A DNA stretch of 38,183 bases, from positions 1-38,183 of the forward strand of contig CAZHBH010000014.1 in NCBI GenBank assembly GCA_964530525.1, given 5' to 3'. This document shows positions 22,009 to 29,424 of the stretch, one piece after another. Source of the stretch: CAYNQN01 sp964530525. GTDB lineage: Bacteria; Actinomycetota; Acidimicrobiia; Acidimicrobiales; Acidimicrobilacustridaceae. Numbering within the stretch: the stretch's first letter is position 1; each line of letters begins with the position of its first letter. The notes beneath the pieces were generated by a model. That model was not told where the DNA came from. It did not search any database and was given only the letters and a program-made list of their open reading frames with translations. A program made the translations under genes and the position numbers.

Positions 22009-24268
22009 CATCGTGATCTTCAGAACGGTCTTGGCCGGCGTGCCGCCCCTCCCCCCAGAGCTGCCGGCTGGTCCCGGTGGACCCGTTGGACCGGGCGAGC
22101 TGCTCGGCGTGCTCCCCGAGCAGAGGCGCCCTCACCGCTGTGCCAGGGAGCCGGCCGTCGAAGTGCCACGGCGGTATCCACACCTGCTCGTCGGGCCCGT
22201 ACGGGTGATCGATCCTCAACGTGCGACGTCCCGACGTGGCCCGAACCTCCTCCAGCGAGCGCACCGGTGCCGCCAGCGCTCCCGTGGCCCTGAGCATCGA
22301 GACGACCGCCGGACGCGTCCGGCTCCGGGCCCACCGGGTCAACCGCTCCTCGGGGGCAGCGCCCTCGCCCCCGATCGCCTCCGAGAACCTCTCCCAGGAG
22401 CCGGCCGGCTCGAACGACACGTGCACCCACTGGTCCTGGCCCGAGCACGCCACCATCCCAGAGGGTCCCGCCGCGGCATCTGCAGCGGCGGCGGGCTCGC
22501 CGAGCTGGCTGCGCAGGACGGGCCCGAGGAGCCCGAACATGAGGCCCTCCAGCTGGCTCAGGTCTATCCAGCACCCCCTGCCGTCGCGCTCGCGGGCCCG
22601 CAGGGCCGCCAGCACCGCCACGAGCCCGTGGCCTGCCGCGTTGGGGTCGCCCACGGCGAACGAGAGCATGCCCGTGAGCTCGTCGTCGTAGCCGATGAGC
22701 GACTCGAGGCCCGACATGGCCGACATCACGGCCGCATACCCCTTGGCGTCCCGCAGCGGCCCCTCCTGTCCAGCTAGCGACATGGAGAGCATCACGAGAC
22801 CCGGGTTCAGCTCAGCCAGCTGCTCGTAGCCGAGACCCCGCCGGGCGAGCACCCCGGGCCTCATGTTCTCCACGACCACGTCGGCGCTCACCGCGAGGTC
22901 TCTGATCACCTCCGCCTCTGCGGGATCCGACAGGTCCAGCTCGACCGAGCGCTTCCCGTGGTTCACCTGGTGGAAGTACGGGGTCACCTCGAGGATCGGG
23001 CCCTCCACCGCCACACCGTCACGGCTGGGCCGGCCACGCAGGCGCGACCCGTCTGGTCGGCGCCTGTGCTCCACCTTGATCACGTCGGCACCGAGGTCGG
23101 CCAGGGTCATGCAGACCATGGGAGCCGACCAGACCCACGAGAGGTCGAGGACCCGGAGGCCCGAGAGGAACTTCGCCGGAGACCCGCCAGCACCGCCGGG
23201 CCTCCACGACCGCTCCCCGTCGGAGCTGGGCCCGCGCCGTGGCTCGGGCACCTCAACCTCGGGCAGCACGATCGGAAGGGTCGGCACCTGCACGCGCTCG
23301 CCACCCACCTCCAGCTCGCGCAGGCTCCTCCGGGCCGCCAGCTGGGGGTTGGCGAGGGCCTCGGCGATCGACGACACAGGGGCGGTCGCGAAGCCGAACT
23401 GGTTCCCCAGTCGGGTCACGTCACGGGCGGTCTTGTCGCGGATCCACGCATCGACGTACTCGTCGACCTCGTCGGCGTGGTGCTGCGACACCTCAAGCGG
23501 GTCGCGGTAGCCGGGTCGGTCCGCCCATGCCGGGTCGCCCATCGCCGCGAGGATCGCCGCCCAGTCCTCCGACGAGCGGGCCAGCACGAGCACGTAGCCG
23601 TCGGAGCACCTGAAGAAGGCCGCCGGGTACGGACCCGAGGAGCCCGCCGCCCTCCGGCCCTCTCGCATCCACCGCCGCGGGTACCCCTCGTACATCTTCC
23701 CGTTCATGCCTACGAACTCCTCGAGGCAACCCGCGGCCGAGACCCGCACGACCCGCGGCCGGTCGGCAGGGTCCACGAGCAGAGCCGCGAGCAGGGCGGC
23801 GACGCCGTTGACCGCCGTGACCTCGGCGGTCAGGTCGGCGGGGAGCGAGAGGGGCTCGCGGTGGGGCTGGCCGAGCACGACGCTCACGCCGCTGACGGCG
23901 CTGACCCCCTCCCAGTCGATCCGCCCGCTCATCGCGAGGTGCTCGGGTTCTGCCAGGTCGAGGAGCAGCTCGACGGGCCCCGCTCCCTCGGCCGCCGCGG
24001 CCCCGGAATCGACGGCCGCACCCCAGCGGCCGGCGTCGCTGACCACGACGTCCGCCGCAGCCAGTGCTGCGGACACCTCGGGCTCCCCGCCGAGCACCAC
24101 CTTCCAGGCGTCGGTGGCCTCGCGCACGAGGGGATCGACGCGGTCGGACCCCGTGGGGACGCGTGAGACCTCGGCGCCCAGCTGGCCCAGGACCATCCCG
24201 GCGTAGGCCCCGCCGAGGTCATCCGAGCGCTCGAGCACCCGGAGCCCCCGAAGCAAGGTCAGCTCCAA
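21995..24268 (-). CDS. Double class III CoA-transferase (CaiB/BaiF fusion)
   Basis: Protein of 757 residues with two CaiB/BaiF-type halves in one chain. The C-terminal half (about 367-757) is standard: LSGLRVLDLSWVWSAPM, VNHGKRSVELDLS, ENMRPGVLARRGLGYEQL and an Asp at 541 in AVGDPNAAGHG, the expected catalytic residue. The N-terminal half (1-355) opens LLRGLRVLERSDDLGGAYAGM but lacks the NxGKRSxxLDL part of the CoA site. It keeps an Asp at 145 (PADLTAEV) and a recognisable end (ANPQLAARRSLRELEV). Class III enzymes work as intertwined dimers, so this fusion may be a built-in pair with one working site. The TTG start is supported by GGGAGG upstream. It follows crotonase 2 by 16 bases. Confidence 0.85.
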   Translation of the reverse strand: MELTLLRGLRVLERSDDLGGAYAGMVLGQLGAEVSRVPTGSDRVDPLVREATDAWKVVLGGEPEVSAALAAADVVVSDAGRWGAAVDSGAAAAEGAGPVELLLDLAEPEHLAMSGRIDWEGVSAVSGVSVVLGQPHREPLSLPADLTAEVTAVNGVAALLAALLVDPADRPRVVRVSAAGCLEEFVGMNGKMYEGYPRRWMREGRRAAGSSGPYPAAFFRCSDGYVLVLARSSEDWAAILAAMGDPAWADRPGYRDPLEVSQHHADEVDEYVDAWIRDKTARDVTRLGNQFGFATAPVSSIAEALANPQLAARRSLRELEVGGERVQVPTLPIVLPEVEVPEPRRGPSSDGERSWRPGGAGGSPAKFLSGLRVLDLSWVWSAPMVCMTLADLGADVIKVEHRRRPDGSRLRGRPSRDGVAVEGPILEVTPYFHQVNHGKRSVELDLSDPAEAEVIRDLAVSADVVVENMRPGVLARRGLGYEQLAELNPGLVMLSMSLAGQEGPLRDAKGYAAVMSAMSGLESLIGYDDELTGMLSFAVGDPNAAGHGLVAVLAALRARERDGRGCWIDLSQLEGLMFGLLGPVLRSQLGEPAAAADAAAGPSGMVACSGQDQWVHVSFEPAGSWERFSEAIGGEGAAPEERLTRWARSRTRPAVVSMLRATGALAAPVRSLEEVRATSGRRTLRIDHPYGPDEQVWIPPWHFDGRLPGTAVRAPLLGEHAEQLARSNGSTGTSRQLWGEGRHAGQDRSEDHDGYFG

Positions 24269-24284
24269 CGCCGCACCTCCCGGC

Positions 24285-25073
24285 TCAGTTGGTCTTGCGC
24301 ACCCTGAACTGCGCCCAGTCCGGCTTCCGCTTCTCCTGGAAGGCGGCGTAGCCCTCCAGCACCTCGTCGCCGAGGGCGGTGGCGGCCATCTCGAGGCCCT
24401 GGACGAGGGCGGGGTACATCTGGTCGAACTGGAAGTTGAGGCTGCGCTTCGAGATGCGGATGCCAGTCGGGCTCATGTCGGCGAGCCGGGCGCACCACTC
24501 GTCGACCGTGTCCCTCAGCTCGGGCTCGGCGACCGCCTTGTTGGCGAGTCCGATCCTCGCCGCCTCCACGCCCGAGACCTGCTTGGCGAAGTAGACCATC
24601 TCCCTCGCCCTCTTCTCGCCCACGATGATCGGCAGCATCTGGTTGGCGCCCCACACCGGCGTGATCCCGGCGTTCACCCCCACGCAGCAGAACCTCGCGT
24701 CCTCGGCCGCCAGGATGAGGTCGCAGAACAAGGTGATCTCGAAGCCGCCACCAGCGCAGACCCCCCGCACCTCGGCGACGATGGGCTGGGGGATGTTCCT
24801 CATCATGTTCGAGAGGGGCAGGTTGCGGTGGTAGAAGAGCCGCCGCCCGTGCTCGGGGTCCATCCCCGCCATCACGTTCGCGTCGAAGCCCGCCGAGAAG
24901 TTGGGGCCGTGCGCCGACACGACCACGACGGCGACGCTCGGGTCGAGACCGACCTGGCTGAACGCCTCGGTGAGCTCGCTGAGCGTCTGCTCGCGCAGGG
25001 CGTTCATCTTGTTGGGGGTGTGGATCTCGACCCGGGCGACCGGGCCGTCGATCGTGACCTGTACGTCTTCCAT
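24285..25073 (-). CDS. Crotonase-family protein 2 (lacks second catalytic Glu)
   Basis: Crotonase-fold protein of 262 residues, clearly paralogous to the gene at 26.7-27.5 kb and alignable with it without gaps over at least the first 140 residues. Shared words include MNALREQT, SAGFDA, FCDLI, ITPVWGA and VGEKRAREMVY. The first crotonase glutamate is E112 (GGFEITLFCD), while the second is G132 (CCVGVNAG). Simple enoyl-CoA hydration normally uses both, so another reaction such as isomerisation, hydrolysis or ring/C-C chemistry is likely. The ATG at 25073 lies two bases after the ligase stop. It is fourth gene of the six-gene minus-strand operon. Confidence 0.88.
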   Translation of the reverse strand: MEDVQVTIDGPVARVEIHTPNKMNALREQTLSELTEAFSQVGLDPSVAVVVVSAHGPNFSAGFDANVMAGMDPEHGRRLFYHRNLPLSNMMRNIPQPIVAEVRGVCAGGGFEITLFCDLILAAEDARFCCVGVNAGITPVWGANQMLPIIVGEKRAREMVYFAKQVSGVEAARIGLANKAVAEPELRDTVDEWCARLADMSPTGIRISKRSLNFQFDQMYPALVQGLEMAATALGDEVLEGYAAFQEKRKPDWAQFRVRKTN

Positions 25074-25075
25074 TC

Positions 25076-26704
25076 CTACCTGCCCTCCGCTTTCGCCATG
25101 CGATCGTGCGCACCCGTCGGTCCCGTGGCCCTCAGCGGGGCCTTGAGCACCCGCTGCGAACCTGTCTTCTCGAACTTGTCGACGACCTCCAGGTACCTGG
25201 GCACCATGAAGTCGGCGAGCTCGGACGAGGCGAACTCCCAGACGTCCGCGGGGTCCAGCTCGCGACCCTCCGCCACGACGATGCAAGCTTTGATCTCCTC
25301 ACCGGACAGGTCGTCGGGCACCGCCACCACCGCGACCTCGGCGATCGCCGGGTGTCGCTCGAGCACGTGCTCCACCTCGGTGGCGGAGATGTTCTCGCCC
25401 CGCCGGCGGATCGAGTCCTTCTCCCTGCCCACGAAGTGGATCCAGCCCCTCTCGTCCAGGCGCCCGACGTCACCCGTGTGCATCCAGAGGTTGCGGCACA
25501 GGTCGAGGGTGGCCTGCGGGTTCTCGTAGTAGCCCGACGACTGGCTGAACGGCACCCTCGGGCGCACGGCGATCTCGCCCTGCTCGCCGACGGGGAGGGG
25601 CTGGTCGTTGGCGTCGAGGATGGCTACCTCGAAGCACGACCGAGGAGGACCGCAGCCCTCGGCCTCGGTGGCGCCGCGCACGGTGCTGGTCACCACGCCG
25701 CCAGACTCGATGAGCCCGTAGCACTCGATCAGCTCCACGCCGAAGCGATCCAGCATCGTGCGGTAGAGCTCGGGGGTGGCGCCGCCCCCGAAGCAGAACT
25801 CGACCGGGTTGGAGCTGTCGTCGGGGCGCTCGTCCTGCTTGACGATGATCTGGAGCATCGTGCCCACGTAGGTGAAGCCGGTAGCTCCGTAGCGGCGCGT
25901 GTCGTCCCAGAACTGGGAGGCGCTGAAGCGCTGCGCCACCACCATGCTCGCCCCGACCGCCAGCACGGGCAGGAAGGCCATGAGCTGGGGGTTGCCGTGG
26001 AACAGCGGGAGGCAGCAGTAGATGCGGTCGTCCTGGTCGAGGCCCATGATGGCCGCGCAGTCCGCGGCGCTCGACAGGTAGGTGTGCTGGTAGCCCGCAA
26101 CCCCCTTGGGGAGCCCTGTGGTTCCCGAGGAGAAGATGATGGCCCCGAGGTCGGAGGGCTCGACGTCGACCGGGACCGGCTGTGGCTCCTGTGCCGAGCT
26201 CAGCTCGTCGAGGTCGAGCCAGCCGGCTCGGTCCCCGCCGCCTGCTCCGCCCGCCCTGGAGGGCTCGACGCCACCGGGCCCGGAGGCCGATGACCTGTTC
26301 CGCGTGGTCAGGAGGTGCGGCTGGTGCGAGAGCGAGGAGGGGTCGATGCTGGTCAGCAGCGACTCGTCGACCACCACGGCGCTAGCGCCGATCTGGTCGA
26401 CCTGCCCCGAGATCGACCGGGCCTTGAGCTGGATGTTCATGGGAGCGGGCACCGCACCCAGGTGCGCTGCCGCCATCCACGTCACCAGGAAGTCGGGGGA
26501 GTTGGGCACGAGCATCGCCACACGATCGCCCTTGGCGACCCCCAGCTCGTGCAGGGCCCGGGCGCTTCGCAGGACCTCGTCGTAGAACTCCCCGTAGGTG
26601 AGCTGGCGATCGTCGAACGCGAGGAGCGTCCGGTCGGAGTGGAGCGAGACGGTGCGATCGAGCAACACCCTCAGCGAGCCGCAGTCGACGGGACGGCTAT
26701 CCAT
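25076..26704 (-). CDS. AMP-dependent acyl-CoA ligase
   Basis: ANL-family ligase of 542 residues that activates a carboxylic acid to its CoA thioester. The P-loop IIFSSGTTGLPKGVAG, YGLIESGGVV, MHTGDVGRLDERGWIHFVG, KDSIRRRGENISATEVE and a C-terminal Lys in EKTGSQRVLKAPLR are present. GENISATEVE and the overall style are closest to the CaiC-like (carnitine/crotonobetaine) branch. It is probably the entry enzyme of this operon's pathway. The ATG at 26704 overlaps the end of crotonase 3 by eight bases. An extra insertion (about 160-195, rich in Gly, Ser and Pro) interrupts the N-terminal domain just before the P-loop. The substrate is unknown. Confidence 0.9.
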   Translation of the reverse strand: MDSRPVDCGSLRVLLDRTVSLHSDRTLLAFDDRQLTYGEFYDEVLRSARALHELGVAKGDRVAMLVPNSPDFLVTWMAAAHLGAVPAPMNIQLKARSISGQVDQIGASAVVVDESLLTSIDPSSLSHQPHLLTTRNRSSASGPGGVEPSRAGGAGGGDRAGWLDLDELSSAQEPQPVPVDVEPSDLGAIIFSSGTTGLPKGVAGYQHTYLSSAADCAAIMGLDQDDRIYCCLPLFHGNPQLMAFLPVLAVGASMVVAQRFSASQFWDDTRRYGATGFTYVGTMLQIIVKQDERPDDSSNPVEFCFGGGATPELYRTMLDRFGVELIECYGLIESGGVVTSTVRGATEAEGCGPPRSCFEVAILDANDQPLPVGEQGEIAVRPRVPFSQSSGYYENPQATLDLCRNLWMHTGDVGRLDERGWIHFVGREKDSIRRRGENISATEVEHVLERHPAIAEVAVVAVPDDLSGEEIKACIVVAEGRELDPADVWEFASSELADFMVPRYLEVVDKFEKTGSQRVLKAPLRATGPTGAHDRMAKAEGR

Positions 26705-27524
26705 CGCTCGCACCTCCGCTGGCGTCGGAGCTGCCCTCGGATCCCACCTGGCCGCTCCGGTAAGCCTCGAAGTCGGGCACGGCCTTCGACAGGAACGACG
26801 AGTAGCCGTACCTGGTCTCGGCACCCGCCGAGGTGGCGGAGAACTCGCACGCGCTGAGCAGGCCCACCTGGATGTCGACCACGGCGTTCATGGTGCGCTT
26901 CGAGAGCCGCAGCCCACCGGGGCTCATCTCCAGCAGGCGCCCGCACCACTGCTGGACCGTGGTCGTCAGCTCGCCCACGGGCACCGCGGCGTTGATCAAG
27001 CCCATGTCCTCCGCCTCGATCGCCGACAGCTTCGAGGTGGTGTAGACGATCTCGCGAGCGCGCTTCTCCCCCACGTTCCAGCCCAGGAGCTGCGTCGCTC
27101 CCCACACGGGGCTGCTTCCCGAGTTGACCCCCGAGCAGTAGAAGGTCGCCGACTCGTCGGCCACGATGAGGTCGCAGAACAGCGCGAGCTCGTAGCCACC
27201 CCCCACGCACCAGCCGTGCACCTGGGCGATGACCGGCTGCGGCAGCGACTGGAGCAGTGACGAAAGGCGCATGTTGCGGGTGTAGAACAACTCGAGCAGG
27301 TGCTCGGAGTCGATGTCGGCCATGATGTGGGCGTCGAAGCCGCTGCAGAACGACGAGCCGCTGCCGGCGATGACCACTACCCCCACCGACGGGTCGCGGG
27401 CGACGTCGAGGAGGACCTCCAGCAGCTCGTCGACCGTCTGCTCGCGCAGGGCGTTGAGCACCTTCGGGCGGTTGAGCGTGATCGTGAGCACGTGGCCGTC
27501 GCGCTCGACGAGGATGTCCTCCAT
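26697..27524 (-). CDS. Crotonase-family protein 3 (paralogue of crotonase 2)
   Basis: Crotonase-fold protein of 275 residues. E112 (GGYELALFCD) keeps the first catalytic Glu, and G132 (YCSGVNSG) replaces the second, exactly as in crotonase 2. The oxyanion-hole segment is SFCSGFDA. A C-terminal tail after PDFEAYRSGQ is rich in Ser/Gly and probably disordered. ATG at 27524 overlaps the VOC stop by one base (TGATG), with GAGGGG about eight bases upstream; a GTG one codon earlier is possible. Two such paralogues in one operon suggest a heteromer or two successive steps on related intermediates. Confidence 0.88.
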   Translation of the reverse strand: MEDILVERDGHVLTITLNRPKVLNALREQTVDELLEVLLDVARDPSVGVVVIAGSGSSFCSGFDAHIMADIDSEHLLELFYTRNMRLSSLLQSLPQPVIAQVHGWCVGGGYELALFCDLIVADESATFYCSGVNSGSSPVWGATQLLGWNVGEKRAREIVYTTSKLSAIEAEDMGLINAAVPVGELTTTVQQWCGRLLEMSPGGLRLSKRTMNAVVDIQVGLLSACEFSATSAGAETRYGYSSFLSKAVPDFEAYRSGQVGSEGSSDASGGASDG

Positions 27525-28291
27525 CACCCTTGCCCCTCACCGTGGCCGGATCCGGATCGCACCTCGCCCGCGTCGGTGAGCCGCACGGAGGGGCCGACCC
27601 ACGCCCCCTCGAAGAGCTCGCGGCGGCCCGACATCCTCAGGTGGCGCGGACCGGCTGGGGTGCCCCTTTGCACCTCTATGTCCATGGGACTGCCCTCCCA
27701 CCTGCACCAGATCCGATCGCCCGAGCGCTCCACCGTGGCGCCAAGGAGCTGCCACACCTGCGTGGCGCGGTCGAGGTCGGGGTGGAACAGCGTCGCACCC
27801 AGCAGCGACGCAGCGCCCTCGCGGGGCGCTTCGGGCTCCTGCCCCGTGGCTGTGAGCGCCCACTCGACGTCGTCGTACGAGCTCCAGCCCACTTGGACCA
27901 GGAGTCCTCCCACCCATCCGGGGCGCACGAAGAGCTCCTTCCAGACCTCCCCGTCGGGGTGGACGTCCACCAGCTCCGCCCCGGCCCCCTGGAGGGTCTC
28001 GAGGGCTTCGGCGAAGTCCGGGACCTTGAGGGTGATGTGCTGGACGGTGGTGCCGTAGCGTGCGATGAACCGCCGGACGAAGTTGTCGGGGTCGGTGCTC
28101 CCCCTGGCGGGTGCGATCATCTCGAACTTGCCACCGTTGGCGAACCGGAGCTGGCGTCCCCGGAAGGTCTCGTGCTCCTCCCAGGCCACCCGGCTCCCGC
28201 CCAGGTGCTCGCGCCAGTGCGGCTCCACCGACTCCCAGTCGGGAACCGCAACGGCGATGTGGTCGACCTTCGATCGCAGGGAAGCAGCCAT
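27524..28291 (-). CDS. VOC-superfamily (glyoxalase/bleomycin-resistance fold) protein
   Basis: Protein of 255 residues built of paired beta-alpha-beta-beta-beta units. The first opens KVDHIAVAVPDW and the second TTVQHITLKVPDF, each giving the His expected for metal binding. A third related stretch (LLGATLFHPDLDRATQVW) follows near residue 180. VOC enzymes include methylmalonyl-CoA epimerase, dioxygenases and lyases; the divergent sequence does not allow a choice, although an acyl-CoA epimerase role would suit the neighbours. The ATG at 28291 begins the homology; longer starts run through the promoter. First gene of the six-gene operon ending in gntR. Confidence 0.8.
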   Translation of the reverse strand: MAASLRSKVDHIAVAVPDWESVEPHWREHLGGSRVAWEEHETFRGRQLRFANGGKFEMIAPARGSTDPDNFVRRFIARYGTTVQHITLKVPDFAEALETLQGAGAELVDVHPDGEVWKELFVRPGWVGGLLVQVGWSSYDDVEWALTATGQEPEAPREGAASLLGATLFHPDLDRATQVWQLLGATVERSGDRIWCRWEGSPMDIEVQRGTPAGPRHLRMSGRRELFEGAWVGPSVRLTDAGEVRSGSGHGEGQG

Positions 28292-28365
28292 GGGGTCTGC
28301 CGGCACCTCGTGTTTCCGGGTTGGGGTGTAGCTCGGTCTTGGCCGTCTCGGGATTAGGCTATTTC

Positions 28366-28387
28366 TAAGTTCTATTATAAGCAATTG
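28366..28387. promoter_or_regulatory. AT-rich divergent promoter region between VOC and LLM genes
   Basis: The 121-base gap contains an AT-rich stretch with TTCTATTATAAGCAATTG. TATTATAA can be a -10 element, and CTATTATAA resembles CTATTATCA of the 8.66 kb site. It lies between divergent starts at 28291 and 28413. Confidence 0.4.
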
Positions 28388-28412
28388 TGTGTCGGGCAAT
28401 GTAGGAGGGGTC

Positions 28413-29351
28413 GTGGCGGATGTCAACAGTCCCATCGGCGGGCCGGCGGGCGATCGGGACCGCCTGCGGGAGGTCCTGGGAAGGGTGGGCCTGTGGACCG
28501 CCGAGCTGGACCGCAGGTCGATGGCCGATGCGATCGAAGGCGTCCGCGCCCTGGATGAGCAGGGCTGGAAGGCGCTGTGGATCCCCGAGGGACCGGGCCG
28601 TGAGCCCTTCTCGTCGGCGGCCACCTACCTGAGCGCCACGAGCCGGCTCACGTTGGCCACCGGGATCGCGAGCATCCACGCCCGCACGGCTCACACCGCC
28701 GCCGCCGGGTGGGCGACCCTCAGCGAGGCGTTCCCTGACCGCTTCGTGCTGGGCCTCGGGGCCAGCCACGCCTCGATGGTGGAGTCGCTCCACGGCCGTC
28801 CCTACGAGCGGCCGCTCCACACGATGGCCACATACCTCGCCGGGATGGACGCCGCTGCGCTCACGGCGCCCCCCGGCGAACCCGCCCGCTGGCGGGTCCT
28901 GGCCGCGCTGGGTCCCCGCATGCTGGAGCTGGCCGCCGAGCGGGCGCACGGGGCGCACCCCTACCTCGTGCCGGTGGAGCACACGTCGTGGGCGAGGGGG
29001 GTGCTGGGCCCGGACCCGGTGCTCGCCCCCGAGCAGGCGGTGGTCCTGGTGGACGACCTGGGCGAGGCCCGATCGGTGGCGCGCCGCTGGGTGAGCCACT
29101 ACACGGCGATGCCCAACTACGAGCGCTCGCTGCGACGCCTGGGCTTCGGCGATGCCGACGTGGCCGACGTGAGCGATCGCCTCGTGGACGCTCTCGTGGC
29201 CACCGGAGGGATCTCCGACGCGGTGGAGCGCGTGGGCGCGCACCTCGAAGCCGGCGCCGACCACGTGTGCATCCAGGTGCTCCGCCCTAGCGGGAGCGCT
29301 GGCCTGCCCGTGGACGAGTGGGCCCAGCTGGCGGAAGCCCTGCGGCCCTAG
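28413..29351 (+). CDS. LLM-class F420-dependent oxidoreductase (MSMEG_4141-like family)
   Basis: Luciferase-like TIM-barrel protein of 312 residues. It shows RVGLWTAELD, GWKALWIPEGPGREP, LTLATGIASIHAR and FVLGLGASHASMVESLHG, the pattern of a mycobacterial family predicted to use coenzyme F420. Such enzymes reduce or oxidise ketones, enones or alcohols with F420, consistent with an actinobacterial host. The GTG at 28413 is chosen because GGAGG (28404-28408) lies just upstream; the in-frame GTG at 28389 lies in the AT-rich promoter. It is divergent from the VOC operon and may share its regulator. F420 use is by family inference. Confidence 0.85.
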   Translation: MADVNSPIGGPAGDRDRLREVLGRVGLWTAELDRRSMADAIEGVRALDEQGWKALWIPEGPGREPFSSAATYLSATSRLTLATGIASIHARTAHTAAAGWATLSEAFPDRFVLGLGASHASMVESLHGRPYERPLHTMATYLAGMDAAALTAPPGEPARWRVLAALGPRMLELAAERAHGAHPYLVPVEHTSWARGVLGPDPVLAPEQAVVLVDDLGEARSVARRWVSHYTAMPNYERSLRRLGFGDADVADVSDRLVDALVATGGISDAVERVGAHLEAGADHVCIQVLRPSGSAGLPVDEWAQLAEALRP

Positions 29352-29358
29352 CCCCACT

Positions 29359-29413
29359 CCAGGCCTGACCAGGCCTGACCAGGACTGGACTGGACTGGAC
29401 TGGACTGGACTGG
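29359..29413. repeat. Tandem repeats CCAGGCCTGA x2 and GGACT x6
   Basis: Two copies of CCAGGCCTGA (29359-29378) run into six perfect copies of GGACT (29382-29411). The array lies between the convergent stops of the LLM gene and pknB, which is the right-hand junction of the catabolic block with the conserved division locus. Such arrays arise by slippage and can vary in copy number between strains. Confidence 0.9.
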
Positions 29414-29424
29414 CCGAGGCGGGG

